From Pannonibacter sp. XCT-53 (lineage in GTDB: Bacteria > Pseudomonadota > Alphaproteobacteria > Rhizobiales > Stappiaceae): 64,000 bases of DNA. The notes under the pieces were generated by a model that saw only the letters and a list, made by a program, of their open reading frames with translations, ran no database searches and was not told the DNA's origin. The position numbers were made by a program, and so were the translations under genes. The DNA is taken from assembly GCF_009915765.1 (NCBI RefSeq), contig NZ_JAABLQ010000001.1, forward strand, positions 2,294,001 through 2,358,000, in the 5' to 3' direction. This document shows positions 54,328 through 62,945 of this stretch, piece after piece; the stretch's first letter is position 1; every line of letters starts with the position of its first letter.

Positions 54328-54358
54328 CGGTAGTCTCCTGTTGTCGGGGTATTGGGCC

Positions 54359-54961
54359 TCAGACGCCAGTCGAGGCTTTACTCCGGACCATCAGGTCCAG
54401 GTCGGTCTTGAGACGCAGCCGCAGCCGCGCCGCATTGAAGTTCTGAGTCCGGCGCTCGCGCAGCGCCTGGTCGCGGGAGCGCAGCGCAATGCTCGTCCCG
54501 TCATAGGCCGGAAAGGTCACAGCCGAGACCTCGTACAGCTCTACTGCTTCGATAGTGCGGAACGCGTCGTCATCCGTGAAATCCCAACGGTCGCTCAACA
54601 CACGGAACCCGAACGACATGCCGGACACATCCCCACGGCGCACCAGCTCGCGGACGTCACGGCCATCGGTCGTGTCGGGCAGATCGATCTCAGCCGAGAG
54701 CCCAGTCGCATCCTCGGTCAGACGCAATGTCCCGGCAGACACGCGGCCAAGCACCTTGCTTGCGTCATGGTTGAAGAGCGCCCGGACATCCGAGCGGCGC
54801 AGAGTGTCGCTGAACGCTCCCGGCGCAATCTGCTCGCGAAACGGGCCGAGGTCAGTTGCCTGCCCGAACACCGCCGCATATCCGGTGAGCGTCATTGCGC
54901 CTTGATCTGCCCGCACCTCAAGCGGCCGGAGGAAGCTGCGGCGCTCGCGATCATCGCTCAT
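54359..54961 (-). CDS. HK97-family prohead protease
   Basis: 200 aa serine protease that matures the capsid. The core TLTGYAAVFGQATDLG, the catalytic His in ALFNHD and Ser in VSGMSFGFRV are present. It overlaps the portal gene by four bases and precedes the capsid. Confidence 0.93.
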   Translation of the reverse strand: MSDDRERRSFLRPLEVRADQGAMTLTGYAAVFGQATDLGPFREQIAPGAFSDTLRRSDVRALFNHDASKVLGRVSAGTLRLTEDATGLSAEIDLPDTTDGRDVRELVRRGDVSGMSFGFRVLSDRWDFTDDDAFRTIEAVELYEVSAVTFPAYDGTSIALRSRDQALRERRTQNFNAARLRLRLKTDLDLMVRSKASTGV

Positions 54962-56223
54962 TCAAGACCCCCTTCGTCAGTGGCTTGGTCAACGCCGTCA
55001 CTTGGGGACGCCTCAGCGCGGGCAACTTGCTCGGTGCCCAGCGGAACGGTTGCGCCCTGCATATGCAGCTCGTCGGCCGTAGGCGCATTGGACGGCGGCA
55101 GCCCCTCGCGCTCGCGCGCCTCGTTCGGCGTGTAGATCGACCCCTGAACCGCCCGCGCGAGGCCTTCAATGCGGCTGCGGAAATCGCCGCGCATCAATCC
55201 GTCGAGGTCATGGCGCACATACCGCCTGCCGTTCATTCGGCCAAAAAGTTTGAGGTTCAGCTCACCCTCAAGCGCCTTGCACCACTGATGGATCAAATGC
55301 TTGACCAGATGCAGATCGTTCTGCTCGACGTTTGAAAACGTCGCTCGCGAAAGGTCATGCAGGAAGTTCGGAGGCAGCTGGTACAGGCGCGCGATCTGCT
55401 GCACCTGGAAAACATTGGAGTCCGTCATCTGACCCTTTTCTGGGTCGAAGCCGATTTGTTTGATTTCATAGCCAGGCGGCAGATTGAACAGCGGACGCCC
55501 GCTTGCCCGCGCAGCAGCAATGGCTCGCGAGATATCATCCATGGCACGCCGCATGGCGTCCGCGTTTGCCGGCATCGGCCCGGTGACGGCAAGCGGCGGC
55601 ACGCCGCCGCCTGCGAAGAACTGCTTGCCATAAACGGTCATGGCCAGTGACAGGGCGATGGTGTCAGCCCCTCGTCCGATTGGCCCGTAATGCCGCACAA
55701 AGTCGGCGCGGTCCATGAACGCAATGTCAATGACATCCGACGCCGGATAGGTCCGCCCGTCGAACGTATAGAACAACTTGAACCCGCGCCGCTCAACCTG
55801 CACTCGGGTCGGGTCCATCGGCCAGATTGCCTCGATGGATGCGCCGTTGCGCTCGATCCAAGCAAAGGCCCGGCCGCCCGTCATGACCTGCTGCCAGAAG
55901 TGCCGCAGGAATTTCGTGATATCCATTTCCGGGTTCGGGTTCTCCTCAAGGATCACCTGAAGCTTGCCGGAAAGGCGCTGCTGTACGCCATCGACCCGGC
56001 GGAACGCCTGCAGCGGGACCGAGGCCAACGTGCGCGAGATAAACTGGACCGCGCACAGCACCGCAGGCACGGTCAGCGCACGTTCAATGGTGACTTCCGA
56101 GACCCCGGCGCCGTTGCTGAAGAACTCCACGAACCGTTCGGAGCTGACAGGAACGGACGGGTTCTCGATTGAGGCACTGCGCGTTGCGCGCCTGATCTGC
56201 AGCTCATATCCGAAGAAATTCAT
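54958..56223 (-). CDS. Phage portal protein, HK97 family
   Basis: 421 aa from ATG 56223, just past the terminase stop; the open frame extends to 56316 within terminase and is not used. VPAVLCAVQFISRTLASVPLQ and the PPNFLHDLSRATFSNVEQ segment are diagnostic. It forms the dodecameric vertex for DNA entry. Confidence 0.94.
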   Translation of the reverse strand: MNFFGYELQIRRATRSASIENPSVPVSSERFVEFFSNGAGVSEVTIERALTVPAVLCAVQFISRTLASVPLQAFRRVDGVQQRLSGKLQVILEENPNPEMDITKFLRHFWQQVMTGGRAFAWIERNGASIEAIWPMDPTRVQVERRGFKLFYTFDGRTYPASDVIDIAFMDRADFVRHYGPIGRGADTIALSLAMTVYGKQFFAGGGVPPLAVTGPMPANADAMRRAMDDISRAIAAARASGRPLFNLPPGYEIKQIGFDPEKGQMTDSNVFQVQQIARLYQLPPNFLHDLSRATFSNVEQNDLHLVKHLIHQWCKALEGELNLKLFGRMNGRRYVRHDLDGLMRGDFRSRIEGLARAVQGSIYTPNEAREREGLPPSNAPTADELHMQGATVPLGTEQVARAEASPSDGVDQATDEGGLE

Positions 56224-56224
56224 G

Positions 56225-57922
56225 TCAGGCCACCAGCGAAAAATCAGGGTCATCCCAGGGCGAGGTCGCCGCCACGCCTCCGGCAGACGGCCCGACCTCC
56301 ATGAGCTTGACTGCATTGAACAGAGCGACGAGCGGGTCGATTTTGCTCTTGCCTGCGGTCTCTTTGGTGATCAGCACCGCATTGCCGCGCTGCTCGGCGC
56401 GGGCATTGCCGACGCACCAGGACAGGAGCCCCTGGCCGCCATGCCAGAGCGTACCGTCCTTGAGCTTGCGCTCGAGCCCCCAGACGGCTGACGACAGCCG
56501 GAACCCCTGCGATACACCCGTGACCAGATCGCCGCCGATGCCGGAGCGCGCCAGCTCGTCGACCAGCGCCGCCACACCCATAGGGTCGAGCCCGACGCCA
56601 TACTTGTCCGGCAGCAACCCGCTGTCCCGAACACGGCGGCAGATATCGGCGACCCCGGCGATATCGCTGGTCGCGTCGTCGCAAAACGTGAGGTCACCGT
56701 CGCGCTCGAAATCCTGCAGAGCCTGCGCGATCTCCTGCCTCAACAGGAGCACGTCGCGCTGCGCAAACGCATGGCTCCAGCACAGCCAGTGCTGGGTCAC
56801 CTTGTGCCGGCCCAGGACCGAAACCCCCAGCAGGTCGTCAAGCCCGCCGCCGTCAATGCCGACCGTCACGACCTCGGACATCTCAAGCAATGCATCGAGG
56901 CTCGACAGCTCGGGCAACCGCTGCTTTGCCCAGTAGTGCGACCCGCGCCAACCGCCGAGCGACTGGCCAACCTCGACATTGAGGTGCTGTGAGGCAAACA
57001 GCAGCAGCGCCGCTGTTCCCTTGGCCTCGGCTTTGGTCAACTCGTCGCGCAGGAAGCGCTCATCAACCGACCGGTTCAGGTTCGGGTTGACCATCCCCCA
57101 GGTCTTCGGATCGCGCCAGCCGTTGTCATTGGCCACCTCGAACGGCAGCTCATACAGGACTGGCAGCAAGGGCAGATCCAGATCGCCGTCGCGCACCTTG
57201 CGAGCAATATCCAGCTCATCGCGAAACACGCCGGTCGGCGGCGTCTTCGACTGCGTCGTGATCTGCAGGAGGAACCCGTCAGGACGAGAGGCCAGCGAGC
57301 CACGGATCTCGACAAAGATCTCGGCCGCCTTGGATTTCATGGCGAACACGTGCGTCTCGTCGATCAGGATGAACGTCGCCTTGGACCCGGTGATGACATC
57401 CGCCTCGGCCGCCTTGATGGCGATGACCGCCTTGGAGGCCAGATGCGTAATTGTCTTTTGGTGGTTCTGCGGTTTCAGCAGGTCGTTCAGGTCCTTGTCC
57501 AGGCGGATGATTCCGACCGCCTGTTTGAATGCAATCTCGGCAATTTTCTTCGTCGGCGCGATCAGTAGCAGCTCGGCTTCCGGACGCACGTTGAGGATGG
57601 CCGCTGTAACCATGATTGCAGCCGCTATGCTGCTCTTGCCGTTCTTTTTGGGGATCAGAACGAAGAACTCTCGGATCATGCGACGCTGGGTTTTGACATC
57701 AAACGAGCCGAAGATTGCGCGCACCAGCGCGAACACCCACTCGTCGCAGACCTCGCCATATGTCGGCTGACCGATGATGTCCGGAACGCGCAGCCGCTTG
57801 AACACGCGCAGCGCCCGCTCTGCCTCGGCATCAAACAAGGGCAAATCCGGGATCAAGGGACGCCTGTTGATGATCCGGTCTTTCCAGTCCGGACATGCCG
57901 TCGACCAGCCCCGCGCCGTCAT
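56225..57922 (-). CDS. terL: Terminase large subunit
   Basis: 565 aa packaging motor. The Walker A variant IPKKNGKSS (90-98) and Walker B FILIDETHV (184-192) lie in the ATPase half. The nuclease half begins near VGIDGGGLDD with the catalytic Asp, and TFCDDATSDIAG is a second acidic site. The family is the phage_Terminase/HK97 type. It overlaps the small subunit by four bases. Confidence 0.94.
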   Translation of the reverse strand: MTARGWSTACPDWKDRIINRRPLIPDLPLFDAEAERALRVFKRLRVPDIIGQPTYGEVCDEWVFALVRAIFGSFDVKTQRRMIREFFVLIPKKNGKSSIAAAIMVTAAILNVRPEAELLLIAPTKKIAEIAFKQAVGIIRLDKDLNDLLKPQNHQKTITHLASKAVIAIKAAEADVITGSKATFILIDETHVFAMKSKAAEIFVEIRGSLASRPDGFLLQITTQSKTPPTGVFRDELDIARKVRDGDLDLPLLPVLYELPFEVANDNGWRDPKTWGMVNPNLNRSVDERFLRDELTKAEAKGTAALLLFASQHLNVEVGQSLGGWRGSHYWAKQRLPELSSLDALLEMSEVVTVGIDGGGLDDLLGVSVLGRHKVTQHWLCWSHAFAQRDVLLLRQEIAQALQDFERDGDLTFCDDATSDIAGVADICRRVRDSGLLPDKYGVGLDPMGVAALVDELARSGIGGDLVTGVSQGFRLSSAVWGLERKLKDGTLWHGGQGLLSWCVGNARAEQRGNAVLITKETAGKSKIDPLVALFNAVKLMEVGPSAGGVAATSPWDDPDFSLVA

Positions 57923-58404
57923 TGCACCGGCGTCCTGAACACGAGATCATCGCCCCAACTACTATTGCCGTTGGCGACATCCTCCGCCTCGAGCTGCGCC
58001 CGAACCTTTTTGCCGAGCTTGCTGCGATCCTCCTCGACCTCCTCGGGCTGGTCATCCCGGATCCGCGTACTCAGCACCTCAAGATCATTGCGCTCGAGCA
58101 TCTGCGCGAAGGCCTTGAGCGCCGCAACGTTGCCCGCCGTTCCCAGCTCCCACAGCTTCATGGCCCGGGCGAGGTTCATCCGGTCCCGCTGACACTCCCT
58201 CAACTTGAGCACCTGAAAATAATTCTTGCGCAGCGTCGGCAACGACAGCCCGACAGCGGCCGCAATGCGCTGATTGCTCCATCCGAGCGCAAGCAACATC
58301 TTGATTTTGTTCTCTATTTCGGCGCTCGCCTCATGCTTTGGCCGCCCCCGTAGCTTGGAGAGCACCTCGACCGGGTTGCCGAACAGGTCAAAATCCCCGC
58401 TCAT
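57919..58404 (-). CDS. terS: Terminase small subunit
   Basis: 161 aa. A helix-turn-helix (KMLLALGWSNQRIAAAVGLSLPTLRKNY, split here as residues ~34-62) binds the pac/cos site; the central helices oligomerise. It precedes terL in the normal order. The N-terminus FDLFGNPVEVLSKLRGRPK is shared with many terS genes. Confidence 0.85.
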   Translation of the reverse strand: MSGDFDLFGNPVEVLSKLRGRPKHEASAEIENKIKMLLALGWSNQRIAAAVGLSLPTLRKNYFQVLKLRECQRDRMNLARAMKLWELGTAGNVAALKAFAQMLERNDLEVLSTRIRDDQPEEVEEDRSKLGKKVRAQLEAEDVANGNSSWGDDLVFRTPVQ

Positions 58405-58482
58405 CGAAAAAAAATCTCCAAATGGGGGGATCAGCGGTTATCGCGCGACCGGCCAGCCAGAGGCTGACCCACCCCCTCCCCC

Positions 58483-58794
58483 TCAGCCCGTAACGCCGGA
58501 CGCCCGACGCGCCCGCGCCGCTGCCGTCTTTGCCTGGTGATGCGGGTGACACAGCAGCTGGATATTCTGCGGGTTGAATGGCTCGCCGCCGTCCTTCAGC
58601 TCAACGATGTGGTCGGCGATCACGCGGTTTCGCGAGCCACAGACCTCGCAAGCCCCGCCGCGCTGGCGCTTGATGTCAGCGGCAAACTTGCGCCACTCAG
58701 CCGACTGGTAGATCGACGCCGCGACCTTTGGCATCGCCTGCACGCTGCTCGGCATCGCGCCGAGGCGCGGGCGCATCATCGTCAGCTTGGCCAT
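58483..58794 (-). CDS. HNH endonuclease
   Basis: 103 aa from ATG 58794; the frame is open to 58920 but that part crosses the terminator. The HNH motif is complete: CEVCG, then VIADHIVELKDGG, NPQNIQLLCHPHHQAKT. HNH genes next to terminase help cos cleavage in many HK97-like phages. Confidence 0.9.
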   Translation of the reverse strand: MAKLTMMRPRLGAMPSSVQAMPKVAASIYQSAEWRKFAADIKRQRGGACEVCGSRNRVIADHIVELKDGGEPFNPQNIQLLCHPHHQAKTAAARARRASGVTG

Positions 58795-58811
58795 CGTCCG
58801 ACCCCAAACGC

Positions 58812-58838
58812 AAAACAGGCCCGCGATCCGCGAGCCTG
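58812..58838 (-). terminator. Terminator between the NusG-like gene and the late operon
   Basis: On the minus strand CAGGC and GCCTG close a stem with an inner CGCG/CGCG pairing and a three-base loop (58838-58816), followed by TTTTGCGTTT. It lies about 150 bases after the NusG paralogue and before HNH and terminase, so late transcription must pass or start after it. Confidence 0.65.
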
Positions 58839-58989
58839 CTGCCGTTATCCTGTTCTCAATAGAAACCCGCCGCGCCAGCTCCACCGCTCCGGTGTCGTTG
58901 CTGGCTGGGTCCGCCGCCACGGTCGGTCTGTGGATCGCGCCTCTTGCGCGCAGCCCCGTGGGATCCGGCAGGTTGTCCTGTTCGCAGAG

Positions 58990-59592
58990 TTACGCCGAGG
59001 CCTTGAGGCTGTCAACAGGCAGCGTTGCCGCAATCTCGCCGCCGAACGCCGAAACATCCGCCCGCACGGCGTCACCGCCCGCCGCAATGCCTTTGACAAC
59101 AACCTGTTGCCCGGCAAATGGCCCATCCACAACGAGCACCACATCGCCGAGCCGGAACCTGTGGCCAACCTCGATCTCCCGCCCCCTGAACGAGGCAATG
59201 GAGGTGGCAATCACCCGCGTGAGATCGCGCACCGGCACGCGCACGGCCGGCCCGCCGCGCTCCACAGACAGCAGACCCTCGACGCCGTCCGCAGCCCGCA
59301 CCATGTCAACCGTCTCGCCGCCGGCCACATCGAGCCCCACGAACAGGTAGCGCACCATCATCGGGCGATAGGTGTCCACCCACCGTTTGTCGCGCCCGGT
59401 CTGCCTTCGCTCCGCCACCACGGGCAGATAGGTCAGCACACCCCTGTCACCCAGGGCCGAGGCCGCCCGCTGTTCGCAGCGCGGGTTGCACCACGCTACC
59501 ACCCATTCCAGCGGCACATGCCGCACCAGCCGCATCATCAGCTCGAGCTGCTGGACCATCGCGTAGTTTGCCGGTGTCATCGACCGTGTCAT
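58990..59592 (-). CDS. Phage-encoded NusG paralogue (transcription elongation/antitermination)
   Basis: 200 aa. Residues ~28-110 form a NusG N-terminal (NGN) domain (LEWVVAWCNPRCEQRAASAL, RPMMVRYLFVGLD), which binds RNA polymerase. Residues ~145-170 are a KOW motif (FRLGDVVLVVDGPFAGQQVV). Host NusG lies in a secE-nusG-rpl cluster, so this is a specialised paralogue like RfaH. It is the last gene before a terminator and the structural operon, suggesting late antitermination. It overlaps the O-like gene by four bases. Confidence 0.85.
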   Translation of the reverse strand: MTRSMTPANYAMVQQLELMMRLVRHVPLEWVVAWCNPRCEQRAASALGDRGVLTYLPVVAERRQTGRDKRWVDTYRPMMVRYLFVGLDVAGGETVDMVRAADGVEGLLSVERGGPAVRVPVRDLTRVIATSIASFRGREIEVGHRFRLGDVVLVVDGPFAGQQVVVKGIAAGGDAVRADVSAFGGEIAATLPVDSLKASA

Positions 59593-60800
59593 GCCCGCCC
59601 CCTGACGATCTCGAGAAACGCATCTGCCGCCGCCGCGACATCCGCGACGGTCTCGCCCGCACCGGCCTCACGCGCCGGGAAATAGACCCACTCGGCACAG
59701 CGGCCCGCATCGGCAAACCACGGCCAGCCGCGCTGGCTGTGCAGCTCGGCCCACGCCCGCCACAGGGCCGAACCGCGGTGCACCTGCTCGGTGCGCTCGG
59801 CCAGCGCCAGCACCGCCGCGTCAACCGTCGTGCCGCGCGCCCGGTTGAGCGCGTTGTCGTCCAGCGTGTTGACGCGGGGCCAGCCACCCGCCGCCAGTTT
59901 CGCGCGCCGCACCTCGTCCGCCGACAGCGTCCCGGCTGCGATCATCTGCTGCTGCATCCGCGTCGGCGCCATGTTGCAGCGCGGGTCCGGGTCCGCCGCC
60001 AGCGCCGCAAACCGCGCCGCCGCCCAGGCCTTGCCCCAGGCCGGAGCCGCATGGGTGGACACCGCAGCCGAGGCCGCACCCGCCGTCACCCGCTCCCAGC
60101 GCCGCTCCGCGAGATAGGTCGAGAACGAGCAGAATTTGGTCCGCCCGGTCCGCCGCGTCTCGGCCACATAGGCCGCCAGCCCCGCCGCCGCCGCCTCGCG
60201 CTCGTCGTCGGTCAGTGCAACCCAGGCTCGCTCGGCCGCAACCTCGCTGTCGGTTGCAAACGTCGGCCAGTCCCGGTGCACCCGCCTCATCCGGGCTCGC
60301 ATCGTCTCGGCACGCACCGCGCCATCGGTGGCGCCATCCGCGTTCCCGCTCGCGCGCTCTCTCTCAATTACGGTTATTGATGGTTCCTTTATGGTTCGGG
60401 TGACATGGTGACACCCGTCAGCGTCGCTGGTGTCACCCGTGGCGTCGTCCATGTCACCCGTGGAAACGGGTGACACCGTGTCACCCGTGACACCATGACA
60501 CCCGTCAGAGGCCGCCGCCGGGCGCCCGATTGCCTCCGGCACCATGTCGTACCGCGTCGCCTGACCGCGCCGCCCGGAGGCCTCGGCCACAACCACGAGT
60601 AAACCCTCCTCGACGAAATCGGCGAGCAGCCGCTGCACGGTGCGCTCGGACAGCTCGGTCTGCGCCGCCAGCGTTGCCACGGTCGGCCAGATGCCGCGAC
60701 CATCATCGTCGGCATAGTCGGCGAGCCGGAGAGCCAGCAATTTGCGCGAGGCACCGCCCAGCGGAGCCTTGAAAATACGGGACATCAACAGGATGGACAT
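59589..60800 (-). CDS. Replication initiator O-like protein (winged helix)
   Basis: 403 aa. Residues ~8-80 are a winged helix (GRGIWPTVATLAAQTELSERTVQRLLADFV) as in phage O-type and other helix_turn_helix_36 initiators. Residues ~98-135 are a linker encoded by iteron-like DNA. A Ser/Thr/Ile-containing stretch (TRTIKEPSITVIERE) is encoded by AT-rich DNA. The remainder is helical, Trp-rich and unassigned. The start overlaps the previous stop (TGATG). The order DNA-binding domain - iterons - AT-rich is that of lambda O. Confidence 0.75.
   Translation of the reverse strand: MSILLMSRIFKAPLGGASRKLLALRLADYADDDGRGIWPTVATLAAQTELSERTVQRLLADFVEEGLLVVVAEASGRRGQATRYDMVPEAIGRPAAASDGCHGVTGDTVSPVSTGDMDDATGDTSDADGCHHVTRTIKEPSITVIERERASGNADGATDGAVRAETMRARMRRVHRDWPTFATDSEVAAERAWVALTDDEREAAAAGLAAYVAETRRTGRTKFCSFSTYLAERRWERVTAGAASAAVSTHAAPAWGKAWAAARFAALAADPDPRCNMAPTRMQQQMIAAGTLSADEVRRAKLAAGGWPRVNTLDDNALNRARGTTVDAAVLALAERTEQVHRGSALWRAWAELHSQRGWPWFADAGRCAEWVYFPAREAGAGETVADVAAAADAFLEIVRGRA
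60361..60506. other. Candidate replication origin: iteron-like repeats plus AT-rich stretch within the O-like gene
   Basis: Five direct copies of an 11-mer (TGTCACCCGTG at 60431, 60452 and 60479; TGACACCCGTC at 60409 and 60496) and two inverted ones (60395, 60465) occur in 112 bases. They are followed, in gene direction, by the AT-rich 60361-60394 (CTCAATTACGGTTATTGATG). This matches the ori of lambda, which lies within gene O. Origin function is inferred. Confidence 0.65.
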
Positions 60801-61084
60801 CAGTCCGCCTCCTCCAGGAACAACAGGGAAAACTCGGATAGTTGATAGGGCAGCCCCGGCAGCGCCCGCTGGTCGATCAGCCGCAGGGCCGAGAGCCGCA
60901 CGAGCGCGAGCGCCACATAGGGCGTCGGATGGCCGAGGTCGCGCGCCATCAGCGCCGTGTTGAGCCGCAGCCGCGCGCCGGGCTCATGCCGCGCGCAGAG
61001 ATAGCGCAGCACCTCCCGCGACACCCGGTCGGCCCCGAGCCGCGCCGAGGCCGCCTCCAGCCGTGACAACGCCACCTCGCTCAT
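60800..61084 (-). CDS. Small winged-helix-like phage protein
   Basis: 94 aa from ATG 61084 (ATGA overlap with the methyltransferase gene); the longer frame is not used. ASARLGADRVSREVLRYLCARHEPGARLRLNTALMARDLGHPTPYVALALVRLSALRLIDQ has the helix pattern of a winged helix. It may be a regulator or replication accessory; no family is named. Confidence 0.65.
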   Translation of the reverse strand: MSEVALSRLEAASARLGADRVSREVLRYLCARHEPGARLRLNTALMARDLGHPTPYVALALVRLSALRLIDQRALPGLPYQLSEFSLLFLEEAD

Positions 61085-61749
61085 GCCGCCACCTCGCGCG
61101 CCGACATGGCATAGGCGCCCCACTGGCGCGCCATCGCCTTCGCCAGCCCAGGGAAAAACCGGCTGCGGTCCGCCGCGCGCTGCGCCGAGGGCGGAGCCCG
61201 GTGCACACTGTCGCGCGCGGTTGTCCCGTCCAGCGTGCCGGTCGGCACCAGCGGCGGCAGGTCGATCAGCCACAGGCACGTGCGTTTTTTCTCATTGTCC
61301 GGTCCGTCCGGATCGTCGCCGAATTGCCAGGGCTGGACGGACTGGCTGTGCCGGCGAAAATCGCGGATCAAAGCCTTCGCATGCCGATGCATTACGGGAT
61401 TTTCGATTGCCCGATGCCGGATCGGCGCATTGAGAAACGCCGAAAACAGCTCCGCGCCCTCGCGCAGGTCCCGCCACATCTCGTCAAGTGTTCGCCCTGC
61501 GGGCGGCACCGACAGCCACCGCACCCCGCTGTTGCACAGCCGCGTGCAGGGCGGGTGCGCGACGATCAGCATGTCCCAGCCGTGGTCGAGATAATCCCGC
61601 GCATCGCCCTGAATATGCCGGTTCGACCGCCGCTCGCACGGCTTGAGATCGACCGAGTACGCGTTGTGGCCCTCGGCCAGAAACGCCTCCCGCACCGTGC
61701 CCGAGCACTCGCACGCGACCAGAACGTCGAGAGGTTTGAAACCGCTCAT
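61081..61749 (-). CDS. Phage DNA cytosine methyltransferase-like protein
   Basis: 222 aa from ATG 61749. Motif I VLVACECSGTVREAFLAEGH and the catalytic motif IV HPPCTRLCNSG (Cys68) are those of a C5-cytosine methyltransferase-like group of phage proteins. The protein is short, with little target-recognition sequence, so activity and target are uncertain. It overlaps the clamp gene by four bases. Possible anti-restriction role. Confidence 0.75.
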   Translation of the reverse strand: MSGFKPLDVLVACECSGTVREAFLAEGHNAYSVDLKPCERRSNRHIQGDARDYLDHGWDMLIVAHPPCTRLCNSGVRWLSVPPAGRTLDEMWRDLREGAELFSAFLNAPIRHRAIENPVMHRHAKALIRDFRRHSQSVQPWQFGDDPDGPDNEKKRTCLWLIDLPPLVPTGTLDGTTARDSVHRAPPSAQRAADRSRFFPGLAKAMARQWGAYAMSAREVAA

Positions 61750-62945
61750 GCCGCCACGAGCCCCCTGCACCGCTCCACGACCCGCAACGCCTCGCACCGG
61801 TCAATGGCAACGCCACCCGCCATGGGCATGAACACGGTCAGTCCGCGACAATTGCCGCTGTCAGACGCCGCCCGAAACACGAGCGGAGCCCCGACAACGA
61901 TCTCCCGGTCGTCAATGCGGGCAAAATTGCCCTGCTCGATCCGAACCACGCGGTCAGGCGCCCATCGCCGCAGCACCCCGTCGAGGAGCATCGAATTGAC
62001 CGCAACCAGCCCCACCTCATCGCCCTCGATCCCGCGCATATGCACGGATGCGGAACGCAGCAGCTCCTCTGCTCCGCCCGGCTGATCGACCGACATCACG
62101 ACACCGTGGCGCGACATCAACAGGCAGACGGCCGGCGGCAGGTGCCGCGAGGCGGTCGCCGTGCAGCGCGCCAACGCCCGGCGCGTCTCGTCAACGTTGA
62201 GCGTCACCTGCAGGTGAGGAGCGGGATCGGCAGGCACCACGCGTCGCCAGTTGGGATACTCCGCATCAACCAGCTTGACCGTGACGGTCAGCCCCGGCAC
62301 GACGAAACGCACATGGCCACCCTCGCCAGCGACAACGTCGACCCCGCCGCGCAGCGCCGCGACCCGCTGCGCCGCCGAAATCGGCAACAGCAGCGTGGCG
62401 AGCGCCCCGTCACTGTGAAACCCGGTGGGCTCGACGGCCAGGCGCCAGCCGTCCGTTGCCACCGCAACGCCCTCGGCGAGCAGGACAGTGTTCAGGTAGT
62501 AACGGGTTTTCTCGGCCGAAACGAACGGAAGACATCGCGCGACCGCCCTCGCGAGCTGCTCGTCGGCCTGCCGCGACAGCCCGCCATACGCAAAATCCAT
62601 GTGGGGCCATTCGGCGACATCAATGCCCGGCAGCACCACCCGCCCCCGACCATGCTCGAGCGTCACCGCCACCAGGTGGGTCTCCCGCGACAGCGTAATC
62701 ACCTGACCACGATCCATGGTGCACAGCAGACGCCTGAGCGGCTGGATCTGCACGACGCCCGCCCCATCGGCCTGCGACGCATCAAACTCGGCACGCGCCT
62801 CGACCGTGAGATCCGTCGCGGTCACAGTAGCGCCACGAATGAGCACGCAGGTCAGCACCGGCGCCGCACCGGCTCGCGACACCACAGGCGCCACCAGATT
62901 GAGCGCCGCCCGCAGCTGCCCCGCCGTCGTCACAATCCGCATCAT
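61746..62945 (-). CDS. dnaN: Phage sliding clamp (DNA polymerase III beta-like)
   Basis: 399 aa, the normal beta length. The diagnostic EKTRYYLNTVLLA and VATDGWRLAV (residues 145-170) match the conserved second-domain motif of DnaN, and VDAEYPNWRRVVP is the third-domain start. The C-terminal sequence differs from typical beta (MPMAGGVAIDRCEAL rather than VMPMR[LM]), so hydrophobic-pocket details may differ. It should hold the host or a phage polymerase on phage DNA. An early replication gene. Confidence 0.85.
   Translation of the reverse strand: MMRIVTTAGQLRAALNLVAPVVSRAGAAPVLTCVLIRGATVTATDLTVEARAEFDASQADGAGVVQIQPLRRLLCTMDRGQVITLSRETHLVAVTLEHGRGRVVLPGIDVAEWPHMDFAYGGLSRQADEQLARAVARCLPFVSAEKTRYYLNTVLLAEGVAVATDGWRLAVEPTGFHSDGALATLLLPISAAQRVAALRGGVDVVAGEGGHVRFVVPGLTVTVKLVDAEYPNWRRVVPADPAPHLQVTLNVDETRRALARCTATASRHLPPAVCLLMSRHGVVMSVDQPGGAEELLRSASVHMRGIEGDEVGLVAVNSMLLDGVLRRWAPDRVVRIEQGNFARIDDREIVVGAPLVFRAASDSGNCRGLTVFMPMAGGVAIDRCEALRVVERCRGLVAA

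Noticed and set aside
50500..58404. The head-tail block as a gene transfer agent
   Set aside because: The presence of its own replication, methylation, terminase small subunit and full lysis genes and the ~33 kb of phage DNA indicate a phage; only some tail proteins resemble GTA ones.
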